Of a DNA stretch of 26,213 nt, positions 23,001-26,213 are shown in pieces. The notes under the pieces were generated by a model, which was not told where the DNA came from, did not search any database, and saw only the letters and a list, made by a program, of their open reading frames with translations. Every line of letters starts with the position of its first letter. Within the stretch, counting starts at the first letter, position 1. Source of the stretch: Kiritimatiellia bacterium (GTDB lineage Bacteria; Verrucomicrobiota; Kiritimatiellia; RFP12; UBA1067); NCBI GenBank assembly GCA_017521065.1, contig JAFXEA010000129.1:1-26213 (forward strand), in the 5' to 3' direction. Position numbers and translations under genes: made by a program.

Positions 23001-23372
23001 CACTTTATCCCCGTCTCCGACAAGTGAATCTCCGTCGGAGGCATCAAGATGGAGCGCCGCCTTGGCAAGAATTGCGGAAACCCCAGAGAACGTCCGGCCC
23101 TCGACGGTTGAACCTTCGAGCGTCAGAGTTCCCTCTCGAACCTCAAGTGCCGCGGGAAAGTCCTGCGCCAACGCTTCTGTCTTGAGGGTCAACGTCCCTT
23201 CTCCGTCTTTCACCAGCCTGGCGCCGGATGAAACGACCATGGTTTCAGACAGCACCTTTTCCGAATCGGACGAAACTGTAATGATTTTTGTCTCCCTCGA
23301 TCCCACATAGATTTCAGAGGCGCAAAGTACGCCTGAAACAATTGACGCCATCCACAAGATGATCTTTCTCAT
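20052..23372 (-). CDS. Large secreted/surface protein with LamG-like and CBM-like modules
   Basis: A 1106-residue protein with signal peptide (about 1-19). Residues about 48-93 match the autotransporter-associated beta-strand repeat (LVKDGEGTLTLK, then VREGTLTLEG). A LamG/concanavalin-like domain follows at about 103-360, opening LHLDASDGDSLVGDGDKVTE and ending with a helix KLAAYLRQKWLG. After a beta-rich linker come three modules of the CBM4/9 galactose-binding-like type (about 490-662, 670-870, 874-1050); each starts NGSFE, NGKFE or DGDFE and closes with IDDVRI, VDNVRL or IDDVSF. The tail reads YVKPEPFAIIIR. Inference: displayed or released glycan-binding protein. GGAG lies 8 bp before the ATG. 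It is the last gene of an operon with an esterase and hydrolase, 20 bp after the preceding gene. Confidence 0.85.
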   Translation of the reverse strand: MRKIILWMASIVSGVLCASEIYVGSRETKIITVSSDSEKVLSETMVVSSGARLVKDGEGTLTLKTEALAQDFPAALEVREGTLTLEGSTVEGRTFSGVSAILAKAALHLDASDGDSLVGDGDKVTEWLDTRETGSAASGYVYSRAVANTMAADIPELGLSAANLLPIKGTTDGKSGVYFNGYKSGTWMNLVKSDGSQESLKLFNVFVVQAVVTEKGRGTMLGVNVGQTPDFTPGQASGVLSPLWQNPHAAAAGVLSSSRTCINGAQIDPYNNGLPLGICVMDVEMLAAGALWQNIFNDRGYIGLSSATIPDAAKLYFHTGAGELRVGGEYIFEIVAFTTALSGAERTKLAAYLRQKWLGSPVCSDISVETAKGASVYLDNVTMPVSISGDGTFSIDSGSVSMQKAVAYTLSAGETVTAAGGKVYETLQNSAVSMPVYSSSAADKGTAVVKGGGILKVEEISSEIEKLSVEEGELVLSAPRKSASIVEAVVAGGNGSFEAGKDTWDSQTMNFQNGGGFQNWHHVTASGLNGGVFLYNQLRGEVQYAAYPRTSPSGDVVLGINKDASAWTTFNLPQKGRYKLTFLASCRQNINGPGYSCDIAVGPTADSLQDAGVFTVPFDDGKYHPYEFLLPELEAGDYQLWFRSRDTGLDRCALIDDVRIVLATEADFLQVPNGKFENCHADKLSIRDPEGYFRFGIKDGLKGPEYYGREALQNWVLTQGDDVTDVVYRGAAPVSRNTVPGGSNLAAAGRFVELDGADEGLVQLYISSTGCTASVTFIPPAGTYRLAASAALRLMNGSGSKDMSLVASVTPTGEAKVELGACSLKNVFRMKDCILPNVFSVDGKTAIALTIWPKLDSGTNGHIVVDNVRLVPEVVADGDFESKSSGWKTVTGSSGGTGSVHSYDNNPGAWGVSRASGTLCGKLTKDGAIYQDMTVTTPGLYRLSLVARTRQAAGSAAIDRYGRNPVAVNLVDLNTEPAADRRIAFFTPVYTSFTEFSWCVNIPTAGSWRLMFSGQATEDRTTFIDDVSFKLESPAADSPSMPEGLVVDVSEGATLRLDYTGMSRVGKVRLGDRPFSGVISASTHPEYISGDGALYVKPEPFAIIIR

Positions 23373-23392
23373 GTTTTTTCTCCACTTGTATT

Positions 23393-25018
23393 TTAAAGCG
23401 ACATGTCATACCTAATTTCCCCGTTTTCAGGCTTGATTTCATATCCGTCGGCGGTTGGGGAAAGATTCCCTTTGACGCCGACAGAATACGAAAATCCCCT
23501 GAATTCAAGATCGATGCGTCCTGGAGAGAAACGATGTTTCGACCTCCAGCCTTCTGACATCCTTACGGTAAGCGGAGAGCCGGAAACCGAGAGCCCCTTC
23601 TCATCGAAGCGGACTGTTGCCGAACGTCCATCGGCATAAGCACACACGACTTCCAGTTCGTTCGGGCCAACAGCCCTAGGCATCATGCCGCAGGCATCTC
23701 CGGAAAATGCGAGCATCCCGTTGGCGTCGTTCGTCGAAAAAAGATAACTGTCGATGACCGGCGGCGTAAACTTGTTTTCATTCCAGTTGGGATTGGGATT
23801 CAAAAGGTAATCCTCCTCGAAATCGTCGCACATCTTCCTCAAGTCGCGAATGTAGAACCTGCCGCCGTCCTGATAGAGATTGGCCCGATAATGGCGGCAG
23901 TTGTACCATACGCTCCGGCGCCCCTTGCCCATCCAGTCGTCGAGCGCCACCTGCGTCTGTGCGCAGTTCTCTTTGTGATCCGCGAGAAACCGGCGTCCGG
24001 TATCGCAAAGTTTTTCCACCGATATGGTGCCCTCGTCGGCATAGCGTTTGAGCTTTTCGAGCTGCGCAGGATAGCCGATGTCAACGCCAAAATCCTTCCA
24101 GCCGAAACTGTTCTCCTGTCCCGTCTGCATATAGGAAAGATTGAGGAATCCACGCGGCTCGGTGTAGGCCCGGAAATACCAATCGACCATATATGGGATT
24201 TTTCCGAGCGCGGCAGGTTCGAGAGTCACAACATGGCGGCGTTTCTTGCCTGTCAGCGAATCCACGTAATTGTACTTGTAGCCGTAGTTGTAGATTGGGT
24301 CTGGAGTGAGCATCCTGAACACTGGAAGCCGTATGGCGTTCTTCATGTCTACGGCGGCGGAAAGACCGTTCTTCTTCGACGGGTAGTAAGCACCGTTCGA
24401 ATAGCCGCCACGAAGTCCGTAGGCGTCAGTTACATCCTGTTCACGACAGATGCAGGCCGCCACGATGCCGTAACGTTCCTTCATGTAGTTAAGGCTCCAT
24501 GCGTCAAATATCCATGAGCCTGCACTTTCCGGATAGCGGCCGAACTTTTCGCGGAAGAGACGGAAAAGCTCATCGATCAGCTTCGCACGCTGTTCAATGG
24601 TATAAGACTCGAGAAATCCCGGCATCACAAACCAGTCCCAATCCCAACCGTTTCGCCCACGCCAGGGGATTCCAACCTTCTCGCAGAGCGGACGCACAAT
24701 CTCGATCCAGACGCCAAACTCCGTCTTTTCCTTGTCTGCCGCACTCACCGCCGACATGATGTCGTCACGGAGCATCGCGTCATACTGCAGAAGGATGGTG
24801 TTATTGAATCCGTAGCGAGTATTGAGCTTGATCTGTTCGACTACGGGCGTAACAAGATCCCGTTTGCAACGCGGTTCGCAACCACGCAGAAAATTGATGA
24901 GATTCATTACGACACGTGGCTTCTTCTCGAAGGAGCTTGCCTTGGACACACCATGGCACTCACGTGCGCAAAACGCAGCGGCCACAGCCATCAGAACGAA
25001 CATCATTCTTGCATTCAT
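23393..25018 (-). CDS. Secreted protein of unknown family, possibly a carbohydrate-active barrel enzyme
   Basis: A protein of 541 residues with a signal peptide (about 1-23, with MFVLMAVAAAFCA). The N-terminal two thirds look like an alpha/beta barrel: VVMNLINFLRGCEPR, then FNNTILLQYDAMLRDD, FGVWIEIVRPLCEKVGIPWR, NGWDWDWFVMPGFLES and FGRYPESAGSWIFDAWSLNY. This resembles GH57/polysaccharide-deacetylase-like proteins in texture but no catalytic motif is certain. The last 100 residues are beta-rich. I do not recognise the family with confidence; DUF3863/DUF3864 is a guess to test. ATG 25018 is preferred over 25024 because AAGGGG lies 6 bp before it, whereas it directly abuts 25024. The esterase gene precedes it by 12 bp, so a joint role in glycan breakdown is inferred. 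Confidence 0.8.
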   Translation of the reverse strand: MNARMMFVLMAVAAAFCARECHGVSKASSFEKKPRVVMNLINFLRGCEPRCKRDLVTPVVEQIKLNTRYGFNNTILLQYDAMLRDDIMSAVSAADKEKTEFGVWIEIVRPLCEKVGIPWRGRNGWDWDWFVMPGFLESYTIEQRAKLIDELFRLFREKFGRYPESAGSWIFDAWSLNYMKERYGIVAACICREQDVTDAYGLRGGYSNGAYYPSKKNGLSAAVDMKNAIRLPVFRMLTPDPIYNYGYKYNYVDSLTGKKRRHVVTLEPAALGKIPYMVDWYFRAYTEPRGFLNLSYMQTGQENSFGWKDFGVDIGYPAQLEKLKRYADEGTISVEKLCDTGRRFLADHKENCAQTQVALDDWMGKGRRSVWYNCRHYRANLYQDGGRFYIRDLRKMCDDFEEDYLLNPNPNWNENKFTPPVIDSYLFSTNDANGMLAFSGDACGMMPRAVGPNELEVVCAYADGRSATVRFDEKGLSVSGSPLTVRMSEGWRSKHRFSPGRIDLEFRGFSYSVGVKGNLSPTADGYEIKPENGEIRYDMSL

Positions 25019-25030
25019 AATCATCCCCTT

Positions 25031-25891
25031 TTATTCGAGGCCTGCCCGGCCGGTGGTGAAATAGTTGCGGAAATAGCGAAACACAATCGCCGCCGCCTTC
25101 TTGCGGAACGGATGCGTATGACAGGAACGTCTGTCATCCTCGCCGCGTATCTCCAGATGCAGATGGGCTACCTTGTTTTCCGTCAAGATGCGGTGAAGTT
25201 GACGGTTGTCCTCAAGAAAGAAATCACCCGTTCCGACAACAGTGAGAAGATTCACATCACCATTGCGGAGCTTGGCAGCCTCGGTGACGCACATATGCCG
25301 CGTCCAGACATCCTTGTTTGCCTCATAGTCCCCCAGGCAGTCGAGAAGGCCCCAGACCTTCCAGCTGTTTTTATGGCGACGCACATCCACCCCTCCGTAG
25401 ATGTTGCCGATCGCGCCGAACGTTCCCTGATGGCGGAACCCGAGCCAGCAGGCGCCATGACCGCCCATCGAACCACCTGTTATGGCCCGGCCCTCCTTGT
25501 TCGCACGGGTGCGGTAGCGCGAATCTACCCACGCGACCAGCTCTTTAGCCACGAACGTTTCGTACTTCAACTTCGGATTCACCGGCGAATCATACCACCA
25601 GCTTTTGCCCGCGCCATCGGGACATACTCCAATGAACCCTCCTTCGTCCACGCCCTTCCTGCCGACCTCGTCAGCGAATGTGGTGTGGTTGTCGCCAGCG
25701 CCATGAAGCATATAGACGACAGGGTAGCGCACATCAGGATTCCGGCCGTATGCATCAGGCAGCATCACTGTTACGGAGATCTCACGCCCCATAGCCGCAG
25801 ACGGAACATTGACGGTTTCCAGCACGGCGGCACCGACCTCCGCGGAAAGAGCCACTGCCACAGCCGATATCAATCCTCTAAACACATTCAC
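25031..25891 (-). CDS. Secreted CE1-type esterase (feruloyl/acetylxylan esterase-like)
   Basis: A 286-residue alpha/beta-hydrolase of the esterase D/CE1 type. Signal peptide at about 1-22. VVYMLHGAGDNHTTF supplies the oxyanion-hole strand and turn; GGSMGGHGA has the nucleophile Ser141 in the GxSxG elbow; an acid residue is probably Asp223 in VGTGDFFLED; His258 or His260 in CHTHPF is the likely catalytic histidine. CE1 enzymes remove acetyl or feruloyl groups from plant polysaccharides. The start is GTG 25891, with GGAGG upstream; it overlaps the previous gene's stop in a GTGA arrangement, so translation is probably coupled. The exact ester substrate cannot be read from the sequence; S-formylglutathione hydrolase is unlikely given the signal peptide and operon. 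Confidence 0.9.
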   Translation of the reverse strand: MNVFRGLISAVAVALSAEVGAAVLETVNVPSAAMGREISVTVMLPDAYGRNPDVRYPVVYMLHGAGDNHTTFADEVGRKGVDEGGFIGVCPDGAGKSWWYDSPVNPKLKYETFVAKELVAWVDSRYRTRANKEGRAITGGSMGGHGACWLGFRHQGTFGAIGNIYGGVDVRRHKNSWKVWGLLDCLGDYEANKDVWTRHMCVTEAAKLRNGDVNLLTVVGTGDFFLEDNRQLHRILTENKVAHLHLEIRGEDDRRSCHTHPFRKKAAAIVFRYFRNYFTTGRAGLE

Positions 25892-26213
25892 TGTCTTCCT
25901 CCATTCTTTCCTTCATTAATGAATTTCGGCATTCCCGCCGGAGCCACGAAACTGCGCAATGCGTAAGGCGGAAGCTCAAGCGCAAGCCGTCCTTCGCATT
26001 TTTCGCAGGAACCGGTCAGCTCTGCCGTACCGGAAGGGAATGCGACTTTCGCCACGGCCTTCTTGTCTGAGCAGTTAACAATGTAGAACCAGCTTCTGCC
26101 CGCATAGTTCACATGACGGAGCCGAAGGCTTGCGCCACCGCCCGGTAGCGTGTTCATCCTCACCGGCGGCAACGACCGGAACGCCTGCGCAAACGAAGCG
26201 AGATGCTCCTCCA
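25888..26213 (-). CDS. C-terminal end of a probable glycoside hydrolase, partial
   Basis: An open frame enters from the right window edge and ends at TGA 25890-25888, giving about 107 C-terminal residues. It reads as a beta-sandwich tail: LRLRHVNYAGRSWFYIVNCS, then VAFPSGTAELTG, and LALELPPYALRSFVAP. This pattern (a strand with WFYxVN, then a closing LxPYxLRSF) is common at the C-terminus of secreted glycoside hydrolases and related proteins of Verrucomicrobiota and Lentisphaerota. The catalytic part is outside the window, so the family is unknown. The stop overlaps the esterase start by 4 bp. Confidence 0.7.
   Translation of the reverse strand, partial: EEHLASFAQAFRSLPPVRMNTLPGGGASLRLRHVNYAGRSWFYIVNCSDKKAVAKVAFPSGTAELTGSCEKCEGRLALELPPYALRSFVAPAGMPKFINEGKNGGRQ

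Overview
The window looks like a chromosomal segment of a Gram-negative member of the PVC group. The best fit is a gut-type Kiritimatiellota or a related Verrucomicrobiota/Lentisphaerota lineage. This is inferred from the gene repertoire: Lol and ExbB/ExbD envelope genes, many signal-peptide proteins, secreted modules of the formylglycine-generating-enzyme (FGE/SUMF1) fold, an XylR-type AraC regulator, autotransporter-type beta-strand repeats, and a type III secretion (T3SS) translocon set ordered as in Chlamydia and Yersinia. No rRNA, tRNA, CRISPR array or insertion sequence was seen. Every real gene except the AraC-type regulator is on the minus strand, so operons read right to left.

Region 1 (about 1-6.5 kb) is an envelope operon: a long TPR protein, a short TPR protein, ExbB, two ExbD paralogues and the start of a LolC/LolE-type permease cut by the window edge. 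It resembles the TonB/Tol-like energising clusters found with TPR proteins in the PVC group. A consensus -10 box lies directly against the first ATG.

Region 2 (about 6.5-12.6 kb) is the most notable part: a T3SS translocon operon. In transcription order it has two small unrecognised proteins, a coiled-coil protein, an SycD/LcrH-type TPR chaperone, a large hydrophobic translocator (SctE), a second translocator (SctB), and two paralogous proteins resembling EspA/SseB filament or tip subunits. Both translocators carry a PxLxxP motif, the known binding signal for SycD-type chaperones. Two matching TGTAAC-N16-TGTA elements, like promoters of ECF sigma factors, precede the first gene and the coiled-coil gene. 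The basal apparatus is not in this window.

Region 3 (about 12.6-20 kb) is visibly AT-richer. It starts with a gene-free stretch of about 650 bp holding a 62-bp interrupted palindrome. Next comes an operon (read leftward from 18.65 kb) for a tiny secreted protein, two secreted proteins with FGE-like domains lacking the catalytic cysteines, and a GH29-like protein. An XylR-like AraC regulator is divergently transcribed. The shared promoter region holds two exact 17-bp direct repeats placed to act as its operator.

Region 4 (about 20-26.2 kb) is a secreted carbohydrate-related operon: the C-terminal end of a probable glycoside hydrolase, a CE1-type esterase, an unrecognised secreted protein of about 541 residues, and a 1106-residue surface protein with LamG-like and CBM-like modules. 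Regions 3 and 4 suggest a glycan-degrading lifestyle; region 2 suggests contact with a eukaryotic host or protist.
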